Translations under genes and position numbers: made by a program | The notes under the pieces: generated by a model | The model's database searches: none | What the model saw: the letters and a program-made list of their open reading frames with translations, nothing else | What the model was told of the DNA's origin: nothing | Assembly: GCA_963921795.1 (NCBI GenBank) | Contig: OY997652.1 | Coordinates: forward strand, 56,830,838 to 56,894,837 | Direction of reading: 5' to 3' | Source of the DNA: Nannobrachium achirus | Taxonomy: Eukaryota > Chordata > Actinopteri > Myctophiformes > Myctophidae | DNA: 64,000 bases | Shown: one piece after another, positions 22,949 through 33,169 of the stretch | Layout: each line of letters opens with the position of its first letter | How positions within the stretch are numbered: the stretch's first letter is position 1

Positions 22949-25364
22949 GGGTCAGTGACGTGACGCCCCAAAAAATGTGTTTTTAAAAAAACTTTAAATT
23001 GCAGGCATAAAAGTTATTTACTTTTGTTCTACTCACTCTCAACCTTATGGAAATACATTTTGTTTTTAGATATTTTATTGGAATCAGACTTTATTCAGCA
23101 GTTTGTTGTACTTGTGCCTAAAATCGTCATATGGTGTGAACATGAAAATAATTGTTCATAAAATGAAAATGGAGTACATCTTTCTTAAGTTACTCACTTT
23201 ATCAAAGTCCTTTATCATAACTAACCAGTGATCCACTATAGTTTTTTGAAAATTAATTATATCTGTATATTTTTTTCATAATCGACACCCTGTGTGAGGC
23301 CCATGTTCATGATCTTACAACATATTTTAAATGTATTCTGTCAAAACTTTCTCTAAAATTACACAAATATTTGTGACTCTTCCTGATAATATTCTCTATG
23401 TAATCCATAAACATTTTTTTGGTTTAATCATTAATAAAGGTATGATTTTTCACTATTTGGAATGTCACACCAAATGATTTAGTGTCACACCGTATGATCA
23501 TATCTTCATTTGTCAAAGCAAACTGTGTTTTAACCTACCTATTAGTGAGTACTGAACTTTACTGATTGATTAAACAATTACCCAGGATAACATGGCCTTA
23601 ATATTTCTGAACAGGATATTATTGTAGGGCTTTAACATGGGATAAGAAAGAATTGTAGTAGTAGATGGATGATGAGGATGTGCACAGGAATGCTACGCAC
23701 ACCTAAGTCTTCTGCCGGCCCACGGCAGAAGGATCCTAAAGAGACAATAAGGCGCATAGCCACACTTGGAGCCAAGGCAACATTTTATTAACATTAATTA
23801 GTGGAAACAGAACTCAGCATTCAGGTAAATTGCTTTTTTCCGAAGTCTCCTGAACTTGAACACAGCATTTTGTGTTGAACAAATGTAATTAGGAATCATG
23901 ACATTACACCACATCTCCACTAGCTAAAGAGTGCTGGGTTGCGCAACTCCGAAAATAGCTGATCTACAAGCTCTCGCAGCACAACGTGTTGAGAGCTTGT
24001 AGATCAGCTATTTTCGCTAGTTTTGTCTCGGGTCCTACCTTAACACTGTCCACTGTCCAGTCCAGTGAGTGAAAGTACAAAAGTATTAGATCAGATTAGA
24101 TTATACATTTAGACTGTATTGTACATCAGCCAGTCGTATTTGGTGAGGGTAGCAAACCGGCTGCCTTGTTGCGGTTCTGCTATGCCACAGACAACCTCCT
24201 GCTCTTCGTAGAAAATGCAGTCTCGCCCCTTTGGCTCCTCTCTCCTTGCTGGGTCATTGTTTAGTTTCTCCCTGTACTTTCTCGTTCTCTCAGCACTTGT
24301 CATTTTCCAGCTGACAAAAGAAAATGGAATGTATAGTTTAAGACAAAGAGAAAATATTGTTTAGATTGAAACAATATGTTAAGGTTTCTGTGAAGGGGTT
24401 TCTGCTCTGTCTGATGAATTTGAAGTATCACTGAATGAAGCTAAATTACATTTTATGTAAAAATGTTTAAAACAAATGTTTAAATGTACAAAAGAAACAT
24501 GGAACTTTGTTATTTATTGTTATATCTGTAGTTAAATACAGTATAAATCATATGGTGTGACAATCAAGTCATATGGCGTGACAAGCAGACATGTCACACC
24601 ATTATGATTAAGTGTCACACCATATTACGTTTTCTGCATTTAGGTTTACCTTGAGGCTACTATGTACACATTAGCATGCTAACAGCATGCTAGCTATAAC
24701 AAAGCAACCTAGATCTACATGGAAATATGACCAAAACTTCAAATAACTTAAGCTTTTTTTAATGAAAAGGTGTCACACCAACAGACATCCAAAGTGGTGA
24801 GTTTGTCAAAGTTTCAACAAGATGGCATTTCATGAAAATGTTAAAATCATAACTCACCTCAGACACCTGTCATGCAGTTGTGCTGGGAGTGCTGAATAGC
24901 CTTACAGAAGAAGGACCTCTCTAGCCAATAGGTGTCCAAATAATTGCCTGTTTAATTTGTCCAAACTAGTGTCACACCAAATGATTTTGGTTTGGGGGAC
25001 AAAATGTTTTTGATCAGAAATGACTGAAAACATTATGCTTTGACTTTGAAAAGATATAGGCTCACAAATAGACATTTTTTTTTAGCCTAAATTCATTTTC
25101 AAATGATTTTTAGCAATTCTTTTTCTTAGTTTTATTCAAGTTCCCACTTTGAGAAACAAGGTCAGGACAGTCACACCATATGAGTTTTGCCATGTTTGGT
25201 TGAAAATTCTGAAGAAATGAGGAATGAAATGTTTTAATCTTGAGTAAGTTCACATAAAGCTTAATGTCCTGCACAATATTCAGAAGGTTTTTGACAAATA
25301 TATTTTTTATTTATACATGTTTGACACCGAGGACAGCGAAAACGTTACGTCACGTCACCCACCC
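22949..25364. mobile_element. 2.4 kb DNA transposon relic inserted in the right arm only
   Basis: The left arm keeps the uninterrupted site (complement of 13751-13775). In the right arm it is split, with GTAT duplicated at 22945-22948 and 25365-25368. The ends are GGGTCAGTGACGTGACG and the complement of GGGTGGGTGACGTGACG, 15 of 17 matching. The interior carries the dispersed motif CATATGGTGTGAC in several copies, an internal hairpin (23955-24016) and a short coding remnant (24109-24303). The superfamily is undetermined. Confidence 0.8.
24109..24303 (-). pseudogene. Short transposon-associated coding remnant (KYREKL motif)
   Basis: A 64-codon frame begins MTSAERTRKYREKL and is rich in basic residues. 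Its opening resembles the N-terminus of uncharacterised transposon-linked proteins common in fish genomes; I know the style but not the function. It lies inside the 22949-25364 element and is probably the stump of its protein. No catalytic residues can be named. Confidence 0.35.
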
Positions 25365-25950
25365 GTATACCAGCGCTGTAGGTACATTGTTGCTTGCATT
25401 CTTCTCATTGTATTTCTCACTCATAATTCAGAAAAAGGGCAGTAAAAGACCTGCATCAAAGACTGTGCAGGTATATCACATGGTATGCCCCTAAAAATTT
25501 AAATATAAACACAAATATTTATAAAGCAAAATCACAGAATCCGTTTTCTGTGTATCTGTCACTTGAATTAAGTTCAAGAAGGGCCTCTGCAAGAGTGCAA
25601 TGCAAGATGCAATGCAAGAGTCAGTAAAACACCTGAAAACCTACCGCAACCCTACAGAATTATAGTATTTATTATATTATATTATACTGATCTACAAGCG
25701 CATAATGTGTGTGAGCTTGTAAATTGGTTATTTTCGGCAAAGAGGTTTGGTGTAGGGGAGACAAAATAGCAAACTAAGTATAAAGTACCGGTATAATGCA
25801 ATTATCTTTGATAATGATGGCTCAAGTGGTTAAATATCTGTCAATCTGTCATCTGACTGTCAAACAATGAAAACTATAAGGAAATCTCTGAAAAGGTTGA
25901 GGGGGTCCCTGCTACATCTCTCTCAACTAGGAGTCCTTGGAGTTTAAAAA

Positions 25951-26002
25951 ATCACACCCGTGTGAACTGAGCGGTGGTTTATCTCTCCCCCCCCCCCCCC
26001 CC

Positions 26003-26067
<65 letters not shown>

Positions 26068-26229
26068 TGTGTGTGTGCCTGGCCTGGCCTGAAAACAGCG
26101 CCCCTCCCTTAACATGTGTGGTCATAAAAGGTACTACACCACTTGAGGCTACATACAGACATACAAACAAACAAACATACATACCTACACACACGGCCAC
26201 GCTATGGAGACGGTGTGACCACCGCTCAA
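25951..26229. repeat. Right-arm-only segment with poly-C and (GT)n tract
   Basis: The left arm reads straight through 'ttttttaaactccaagg' at 13183-13200, whereas the right arm contains about 280 extra bases: a C-run (25987-26004), (GT)n (26005-26080) and a short unique tail with (ACAAACAT)-like repeats. It is either an insertion in the right arm or a deletion in the left. The open frames over it are repeat artefacts. Confidence 0.7.
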
Positions 26230-26555
26230 AAACCCTAGTGTCCATATTCTGAGAACTGTATAGTCCCAAAAATAGCAGATCTACATGCACATAATATCCC
26301 GCGCTGCGAGACGTTGTGAGCTTGTAAATTGGTTATTTTTGGCAAAGAGGTATGGTGTAGGGGAGACAAAATAGCAAACTAAGTATAAAGTACCGGTATA
26401 ATGCAATTATCTTATCTTTAATTATCTTAGACATGAATCCAAAATACACTGATGATTGTGCTGTCAAATAATGAAAACTATAAGGATACTCTGAAAAGGT
26501 AGTGATGGCCCCTGATAACACCTTTAACCGTGAAAATTGACACCTCTCCATGGAC

Positions 26556-26586
<31 letters not shown>

Positions 26587-26893
26587 AAACACACAACCCC
26601 CCCTCTCTAACCCCAGCTGTCATCCCCTCTAACTCTGACCCTCTAACAGCTGACCATTATTATTTTTAGATGACTAATTTCAGATGACTAATTTTAGATC
26701 TTATTAATAACAATCTAATTATAACATGCTAATAATAACATGCTAATAATAACATTATATTTATAGCATTATATTTATAGCATTATATTTATAGCATTCT
26801 AATTTTAGAAATGCTATTAATAGTATTCTATTAATAACATTCTAAATTTAGAAAATCTATTTTTAGAACACAATCTATGCTTAATATACTACT

Positions 26894-28618
26894 CTTAGGC
26901 TGTTCAGTTTGGAGTGTGTGTATCCAATATGCCTCTCGCTGCAACAAAGCTTTATCTCGATCACCACCTCTTTTTAGTGGCTTAACCACTTCGATCCCCA
27001 TGAACCGCAGAGTGCAAACATCATGACCCACATTGTTAAAATGTCTGGCTACTGACGACTTTTCGTCTTTGTTTCGAATAGAACTTTTGAGTTCCGAGAA
27101 CCTGGTTTTGATTTCTCTGATCGTTTTGCCCACATAACACAGTCCACAATATGGACATTTTAGTAGATATACAACATGTTTGGTTTTACAGGAAATGCGG
27201 CCCTTGACCAAGTATTTTTTCCCAGAGTGTGGATGTAAAAATGACTCGCCTTTGATCATTGCATTACACTGTATACAGTTTTGACATGGGAAATTCCCTG
27301 AAGGTAACGTGGACAAAAAGTGTTTTGGGGGATTGTAGAGATCTGCTCTCACCAGTGTATCTCTCAAGTTCTTGGCCCTCTTATGGGCAAACACCGGCTT
27401 CTCTTTAAAGGCCTGGCCTATGCTAGGGTCACTCGCTAGAACATGCCAGTGTTTCTCAATGGCTTGTCTTATGTCTCTAGAGACAGGTGAAAAAGTTGTG
27501 GCGCACACGATTCTATTTGACTTACTGGCTCCATGTAGTTTTGGAGTCAACAGTTTTTTCCTATCCAGAGCTCTTGCTCTCTGTAGAGCATTAGACAGAA
27601 TATCTGGCCTGTAGCCTTTGACCTTGAACCTTGAGCATAAGTCAGCAGCCTGTTCCTCAAAAGTGTTTTCAGAACTACAAATTATTTTTATTCTCACCAA
27701 CTGGCTATATGGTAACCCTTTTTTAAGGGCTGGGGGGTGATAACTGGTGAAATCCAGAAAACTGTTACGATCTGTTTCTTTCCTGTATACTCTAGTATCC
27801 AGTGTTTCTGATTTTGTTATGACTACATCAAGGAAGGAAATTGACTGTTGACTGTGCTCCGAGGTAAATTTAATGGTAGGCATTCTGCTGTTTAGATAAG
27901 ACTTAAACTCTTGTAACTGTTCTAAGGACCCAGTGAAGATACAAAACACATTGTCTATGAACCTGTACCAACATCTTATCAGAGTAGAAAAAGGATTGTT
28001 ATTGTGCACAAAGTCTTCCTCAAATTTCCCCATAAACAAGTTTGCGTAGTTCGGCGAGCAGGGACTCCCCATACTGACCCCTTGACATTGTAGATAGTAA
28101 GAATTCTCAAATTTAAAATAATTCCTATTCAGAACCAGCTTCATGAGCTCTACCAGAAAGTCTGTAGGGGGAGTAGGGTTGTCCCTTTGGTTCAAATAAT
28201 ATGCTAAAGATAACAAGCTTTCATGGTTAGGTACATTAGTGTACAAAGCGGTTATGTCTAGACTGCAAAGAAAATCATCTGATTGGATATTCTCTATAGC
28301 ATCTACTTTATTTAAGAAATCAGTTGTGTCTTTTAAAAAAGAGGGGAGATGAGAAACTAAATCCTTGATGTGCACATCTATGTATTGAGATAAGGGTTCT
28401 GTCAATGACTGTATTCCTGCTACAATTGGCCTGCCAGGTACAGGTTCGACACAGGATTTATGGATCTTTGGCAAAGTATGGAAAACAGGTCTGATAGGAT
28501 GTTTCTGTAACATAAATTTGAACTCGTCTTGAGAAATAAATGCCTCATCCAGTGCTCCAGTTAAGAATACCTCTATTTCTTGTGAAAATTTCACAGTGGC
28601 ACGTAATAACTGCCGCAC
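26894..28618 (-). pseudogene. Penelope-like reverse transcriptase/GIY-YIG protein (5'-truncated, C-terminus severed)
   Basis: The open frame (595 codons from 28618 to 26831) has PLE reverse-transcriptase motifs in order. LPKIHKS lies near residues 49-55, PGRPIV at 61-66, an LDITALYTNVP block with the motif A aspartate at 121, QGVSMGSP...YANLFMG at 179-197, motif C as FIDN at 220-223, and FLDVVITK at 262-269. A CxxC region and a GIY-YIG endonuclease follow (VVYLL at 482, GLCYVGKT at 492-499, arginine-containing helix after). Motif C has Asn where PLEs usually have a second Asp, which would be expected to cripple polymerisation. Codons after about residue 575 come from the giant palindrome, not the PLE. 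The first few codons come from the flanking repeat, so the true N-terminus is missing. Confidence 0.88.
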
Positions 28619-28960
28619 GATTTACCATTCCGTGTTACCATGGCAACATAATTCGTAAAAAAACTACACGAAAAAACCCCCATTGACTTTGAATGGGGGC
28701 TCAGAAAAAAAAACAGAAACTTTGGCGCCACATTACTCTGCCATACATTTGCCTAGCAACGTCATTTAAACTTTAAAATGCACACACAGCTTTGGTCTTT
28801 TTCCGGCCAATAGGGATGAGCTGTAATTGATTAAGCCCCGCCCCCTCTGTATTCCTATCGGCCAGTTCACAGCATGGTACCGTCTTGAAACTTGGTGTCT
28901 GGACTTAAACGGCCAATAGGGACTTATTACTTAATCCCCTTTTTATGGGGACCAAAATCA
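28612..28960. repeat. Composite repeat block, continuation of 7760-11178
   Basis: Sequence resumes directly from the PLE target site with 'gccgcacgatttacc', the 'ggcgccacattactctg' module and the 'cccgccccctctgtattcct' module. Confidence 0.75.
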
Positions 28961-29032
28961 TATTTTGTACTTAAATTACATATATAAATCTATACTTCTA
29001 TCGAAAGCCACACTACCCCTCTTACAAAGGAA

Positions 29033-29035
<3 letters not shown>

Positions 29036-29092
<57 letters not shown>
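29036..29092. repeat. (TA)n microsatellite
   Basis: Uninterrupted alternating TA of about 56 bp. Confidence 0.98.
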
Positions 29093-29094
<2 letters not shown>

Positions 29095-29096
<2 letters not shown>

Positions 29097-29190
29097 GCCT
29101 GCAACGATACACAAAATTCACGGTTCGATTTGGATCGATATTTTGTGGTCACGGTTCGATATTCTTTCGATACACAAAAAAAATATATTT
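29095..29190. mobile_element. hAT-type terminus
   Basis: The run 'taggcctgcaacgatacaca' resembles the TAGGGCTGCAACGAT ends of some vertebrate hAT elements. It is followed by repeated 'cacggttcgat' phrases. It lies downstream of the ZBED-type transposase remnants read on the minus strand and may be the 3' end of that element. The partner terminus was not found. Confidence 0.4.
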
Positions 29191-29199
29191 ATTCAAAAT

Positions 29200-30680
29200 A
29201 ATTTTGTTTCTTTCTTTCTTTCACCTTTATTTAGTCAGGGGAGCCCATTGAGAGCAAGCTCTCTTTTTCAAGGACACCCTGATTACAACATAAAAAGCAA
29301 TACAAGCAATGACAAATAATACAAAATAATACAACAAGCAATTGAATCATGGAACAACGTTACAGATGCAAAGTAAAATGTGTTGTTACACAAAGCAGGT
29401 ACAGTCAGGTACAGTTTCAACTTTCAACAACATCCATATTCTTATTCTAGGGAGATATTCAACATTTTCAACAACAACAATATGCTAGGGAGATAGTCAA
29501 CATTTTCAACAACACCATATTCTAGGGAGATATTCTACTGAGACAGTCTACAACATCCATATTTTAGGGCAGGAGATCCCCAGCCAAAAATACTTCATTT
29601 GGTCAAAATCAGCTTAACCACTTTAACCCTTATAACCAATCTAGCTTGTAGATCTTCTGTTTTCAAAAAGATCTCACCTGAAAAGCTTGTATTTCTCAGC
29701 ACAATATATTTTCAGATGTTGGTCAACTGACAAATACATATGAATTTGAGGGTTCCTGATATAAACTGGTTTGAGAACCACTGTTCCATGGTGTGTTCTT
29801 AGCAGCATATAAAACAAATGCACCTGATGGAATAGCACTTGACTCATTTGCTGCTGTGCATTCTTAGCAACATATAAAACTAACTGTAAAATGTAAAAAA
29901 GTAAAGACAATTGTTCTATGATATTTGATAGAGCTACAGTATAATTCATCCATCTTCTGGGGTGTCTAACATATCTCCTTATAAAATAAATGATACCTCA
30001 CCCATCTTCTGGGGGGTGTTTTTAGCAGCATAGAACACAGATCCTTATAAAATAAATGTCTCTCTGATTGAGCTACAGTATGCAGCATACAAAACAAATG
30101 TACCATGGAGTTACACTTGACCTGTTTTCTGTGCATTCTAAGCAACAGACAAACTAAAACAGTACCTTGTAAAAATAAAAATAAAATACAAATACAGTAA
30201 ATGTGCTATGATATTTGATAGAGCTATGAATCACCCATCTTCTGGGGTGTCTAGCAGCATAGGACACAAAATAGATGTGCATTCTTAGCACAATATAAAA
30301 CAAAAACAGCACCTTATAAAATGTAAAATAAATAAATGTGCTATGATATCTGATAGAGCTATAAATCACCCATCTTCTGGGGTGTCTAGCAGCAGGACAC
30401 AAACATATCTCCTTATAAAATAAATGATACCTCTAGCAGCATAGAACACAGAAACTGGTTGGTCCTTATAAAATAAATGTCTCTCTGAGTTATACCTCAC
30501 TCACCCAACTTCTGGGGTGTGTTTTAGCAGCATACAGTAGTACACAGAAGTCCATAAAAAACAAAAACAAGTCCATAAAAGAATGTATTAATAGAAAATA
30601 AAATACACTCCTTGTAACTAAATCTACAGTATGTGAGGGGAGCTACATCTCACACGCATCTTCTGGGTGCCTAATTACTG
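29200..30680 (-). repeat. Degenerate tandem repeats downstream of the hAT transposase
   Basis: Five or six irregular copies of 'cacccatcttctggggtgt' followed by 'agcagcata' and 'ccttataaaataaatg' lie at about 29950, 30002, 30233, 30366, 30500 and 30650. The position, directly 3' of the transposase remnants, suggests a long untranslated region of the hAT element. The short open frames inside are not genes. Confidence 0.55.
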
Positions 30681-30689
30681 TAGGTGCAT

Positions 30690-31090
30690 CTAAATCCTCA
30701 TGTTTTTCTTCAGAAAGATGAGGATATCGACATTTTCAGGTGTCAGGCAAGATCTGCTTGCTGTGACAATGTCACCTGCAGTGGAAAACACCCTCTCACT
30801 AGGGACAGAGGTTCCAGGCACAGCCATGTAGCTCCGTGCCAACATGGCAAATCGAGGGTACATTTTGTCATGTTCTTTCCACCATCCCAGTGGATTAGCA
30901 TCCAGTGCAATGCAGTCTGCAGCCCTGAAGAGGGCGACCTCCTCCTCTGCCACTGTAGCTGCAGACCTGGTCCTTGGCTCCTGGGTCCTGAACAAGTCTC
31001 CCAACAATTCTGCCATGGCTGACTTATTTTGGGTGGAGATGATGGGTCCACTGAGTCATTCTCCATGGCTTCTGTTGTTTGGCCCTAAAG
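30690..31090 (-). pseudogene. ZBED-type hAT transposase, C-terminal dimerisation region
   Basis: The frame at 31016-30690 contains MAELLGDLF, a PLGWWKEH segment, YPRFAMLARSY, then the hAT C-terminal signature with VPSERVFSTAG and a final LIFLKKNM. These are the conserved features of the hAT dimerisation domain used by ZBED-like transposases in the nucleus. Sequence just upstream (31090-31016) is in another frame, so an indel separates it. A MITE (31127-31580) divides it from the preceding part of the gene. Confidence 0.85.
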
Positions 31091-31126
31091 AATAAAAACA
31101 ACATGTTTGTTAACATCAGTTTATGT

Positions 31127-31580
31127 CAAAGGTCTTCAACAGGGGGCCCAGGACCCCTAGGGGGTCCTCAGAGTTACTATAGGGGGTCCTCCAAATCTTT
31201 GTGTGATAGAAACCTTTTTCCTCTTTTTTTATATTAACCACTGAACCCTAGCGTCCATATTCTGAGAACTTTAGCACAAAAAAAAGATAGCAGATATACA
31301 AGCTCGCAGTGCGAGGCATTGTGAGCTTGTAGCTATTTTTTGCAAAGAGGGTTGGTGTAGAGGGGAAAAAGAACAGACTAGGTACAGAGTGAAAGGCCAA
31401 GTTTATAAAGTATTGATGCGGTTTATGTGGTTAAATATCTGAAAATACAAATTGACATGAATCCAAAATACACTGATGATTGTGCTGTCAAACAATGAAA
31501 CTACTGTAAATGGAATCTATGAGAAGGATGTGGGGGTCCCTGCTTCATCTCTCTCTCTCAACTAAAAATGTTGAAGCCTG
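31127..31580. mobile_element. hAT-type MITE (CAGGGGTCTTCAAC family)
   Basis: The left end is CAAAGGTCTTCAACAGGGGG and the right end is the complement of CAGGCTTCAAC. Flanks GTTTATGT (31119-31126) and GTTTATAT (31581-31588) match in 7 of 8 bases, as an 8 bp hAT duplication. The interior holds the shared hairpin (31284-31336) and is close to the copy at 47102-47429. It interrupts the transposase remnant. Confidence 0.75.
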
Positions 31581-31654
31581 GTTTATATGATTTGTTTATT
31601 ACAAAATATTACTCTAGTAAAATAAAATAACATGAATTAATATAATAATACCTA

Positions 31655-32400
31655 CTTGTTCAATGATCGCCACGATCTCAGTGGTGAGTGCATCTTGGAC
31701 TCTCTGGCAAGTGGCAGCATCCAGGTGTGGCAGAGACTTGAATCGTGGATCCAAAGCAGTGCTTTTGTGCAGGTACTCCTGAAGCACAGGGTCTGTGTAT
31801 CTCTTCTCCAGATCATTCCTGATGGCTGCTTTGACATCCCTCACTGCTGGGCAGTCATCAGCACACGGTTCCATATTGTGCAGGATTGATGTTTTGAATG
31901 GCAGGATCATGGATATGGATGGCGATTTCTCAGTGCACATAAGGGTAGTCACAGTTTTCAGGGGTTTCATTACTGTGAGGAGTTGTTCAGCCAGTCTCAG
32001 ATCATTGTCAGACAATGTGGAAAGGTTTTTGAGATTCTTCTTCACCCCCTTGTCTGTCATGGCAGAATAGACTGCAGCCTGCTGCTCAACGAATCTCTCC
32101 ATCATATCATGAGAGGAATTCCACCTCGTTGGTACATCTTGGACTAGTTTGTTATCAACAAGCCCCAGCCTCTCCTGTTTTGTCTTCAACGCAGCTGCTG
32201 CTGTTGAGCTTCTATGAAAGAAGGTGACAATTTTTCTCATCTTTGCAAGAAGATGAGAAACCGGCTGCACAGCCATTCCTTTCTGAGCAGCTAAATTAAC
32301 AACGTGAGCAAAGCACCCTATTTGTGGCCCGAGGCCTGCAACTCCAACAGCATTAACAATATTATATATATTATATATTATATAATATTATATATATACA
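31655..32400 (-). pseudogene. ZBED-type hAT transposase, central catalytic region
   Basis: The frame at 32276-31614 includes VQDVPTRWNSSHDMMERF, a motif typical of ZBED/hAT catalytic regions. It continues with a leucine-rich helical part ending in STALDPRFKSLPHL, also conserved. In-frame sequence extends upstream of the first Met to about 32340 (GCFAHVVNLAAQ-like). There a (TA)n tract of about 40 bases (32360-32400) disrupts the join to the next upstream part. The few codons after 31660 are not transposase. Confidence 0.85.
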
Positions 32401-32651
32401 TCGTCAGTCGTCACAGGGATATTTGTATTAGGTCGCTGCAACTTCCAAGCGTTCACAACATCTGTCAATCCGTCTGCCAAATCATCTGTCATGTGACTGT
32501 CAAGTAGGCATGTCTGAAGAACGCATCCTTTCATCTCCCATTCAGGATTAATGTAATGTGCCGTTGCAGTGAGGTAGCTCTGTGTAGCTCTTGACGTCCA
32601 ACCGTCTGATGACATAGAAACAGCGGGTGCTTCATCCAATTCTGCCTGTAC
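32388..32651 (-). pseudogene. ZBED-type hAT transposase, N-terminal part of catalytic domain
   Basis: The frame contains SMSSDGWTSRATQSYLTATAHYI in overlapping short motifs. The DGWTS element, with its first catalytic-type aspartate, is typical of hAT transposases. Codons from 32732 to about 32652 come from the inserted element. Upstream coding sequence resumes at 40773, so the gene is split by 8.1 kb. Confidence 0.85.
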
Positions 32652-33169
32652 ACACAGAAAAAAAAAGGTTCCAACTGGAACCAAAAATGGTTCTTCAGAG
32701 CGATTCCATAGAAGAACCATTTTTGGTTCCACAAAGAACCTTTTTGACCAAGGTTCTTTAAAGAACCATTTATTCTAATGGTTCGATAAAGAACCATTAA
32801 AGGTGCTTCAAAGAACCATTAAAAAATGGTTCTTTGAGGAACCATTTCTGGTTCCTCAAAGAACCATGTCAAAAAATGGTTCTCTGAAGAACCTTTTGGA
32901 AAATGAACTTTATAATGGTTCTTCAGCTAAAAAATGGTTCTTCAGCTAAAAAAAAAATTTTCAGCTAAAAAAGTGGGTCTTAGGGTATTAAATGTTTCAC
33001 TACACTATCAGATTTGTAGGAAAAGATGAACACGAGATTAGTTATAACTCTTTGAATTTAATCAAATCATCATTTAATCAAAATTCAACATCAGTACAAC
33101 AGTTTCAAAACATTTAAATCTCTTAAGTGCTGTGCAAGTAAAAAAAGAAGAATACAAAGCAAGTCCACC

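Larger units (their letters stand above)
12538..26893. mobile_element. Giant palindromic insertion with Polinton/Maverick-like termini
   Basis: The element begins AGTAGTATATTAAGCATAG and ends with its exact complement, and it is flanked by a perfect 6 bp duplication CTTAGG (12532-12537 and 26894-26899). Its arms, 12538-18164 and 18554-26893, are inverted copies with only scattered differences. The right arm holds two later additions (22949-25364 and 25951-26229). Polintons have 6 bp duplications, AG-starting inverted repeats and a size of 15-20 kb. What is missing is any recognisable protein-primed polymerase, integrase, ATPase, protease or capsid frame. The longest arm-encoded frames are under 100 codons. 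I infer a non-autonomous, snap-back derivative of a Polinton. Another element with a 6 bp duplication, such as a Dada-type transposon, is possible but would be expected to be shorter. Confidence 0.75.
18554..26893. repeat. Right arm of the giant palindrome, enlarged by later insertions
   Basis: This is the inverted copy of 12538-18164. Removing 22949-25364 (plus a GTAT duplication) and the 25951-26229 segment leaves about 5.64 kb, matching the left arm. Sequence differences are sparse: the 92-codon frame (21116-21394, minus) differs at two residues, and the 96-codon frame (26333-26623, minus) at two. The arms are thus similar but not identical, which argues against a simple assembly fold-back. 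Confidence 0.92.
11192..28598 (-). mobile_element. Penelope-like retroelement, 5'-truncated and interrupted by two insertions
   Basis: Both edges abut a perfect 13 bp duplication (GCACGTAATAACT at 11179-11191 and 28599-28611). Outside it, the composite repeat block is continuous from 11178 to 28612, so this interval is one insertion. The PLE itself is about 2.4 kb. The rest is a piggyBac-type MITE (11738-12411) and the giant palindrome (12538-26893). The coding region runs leftward from 28598 to 26894 and resumes at 12537-12493. A hammerhead-like motif lies downstream of the stop. PLEs encode a reverse transcriptase joined to a GIY-YIG endonuclease. Truncation at the 5' end is common in the family. 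Confidence 0.85.

Noticed and set aside
12538..26893. Assembly artefact (hairpin read or collapsed haplotypes) as the explanation of the palindrome
   Set aside because: The clean 6 bp target duplication, the restored PLE frame, arm-specific insertions and arm-specific substitutions favour a real structure, although long-read confirmation is still needed.
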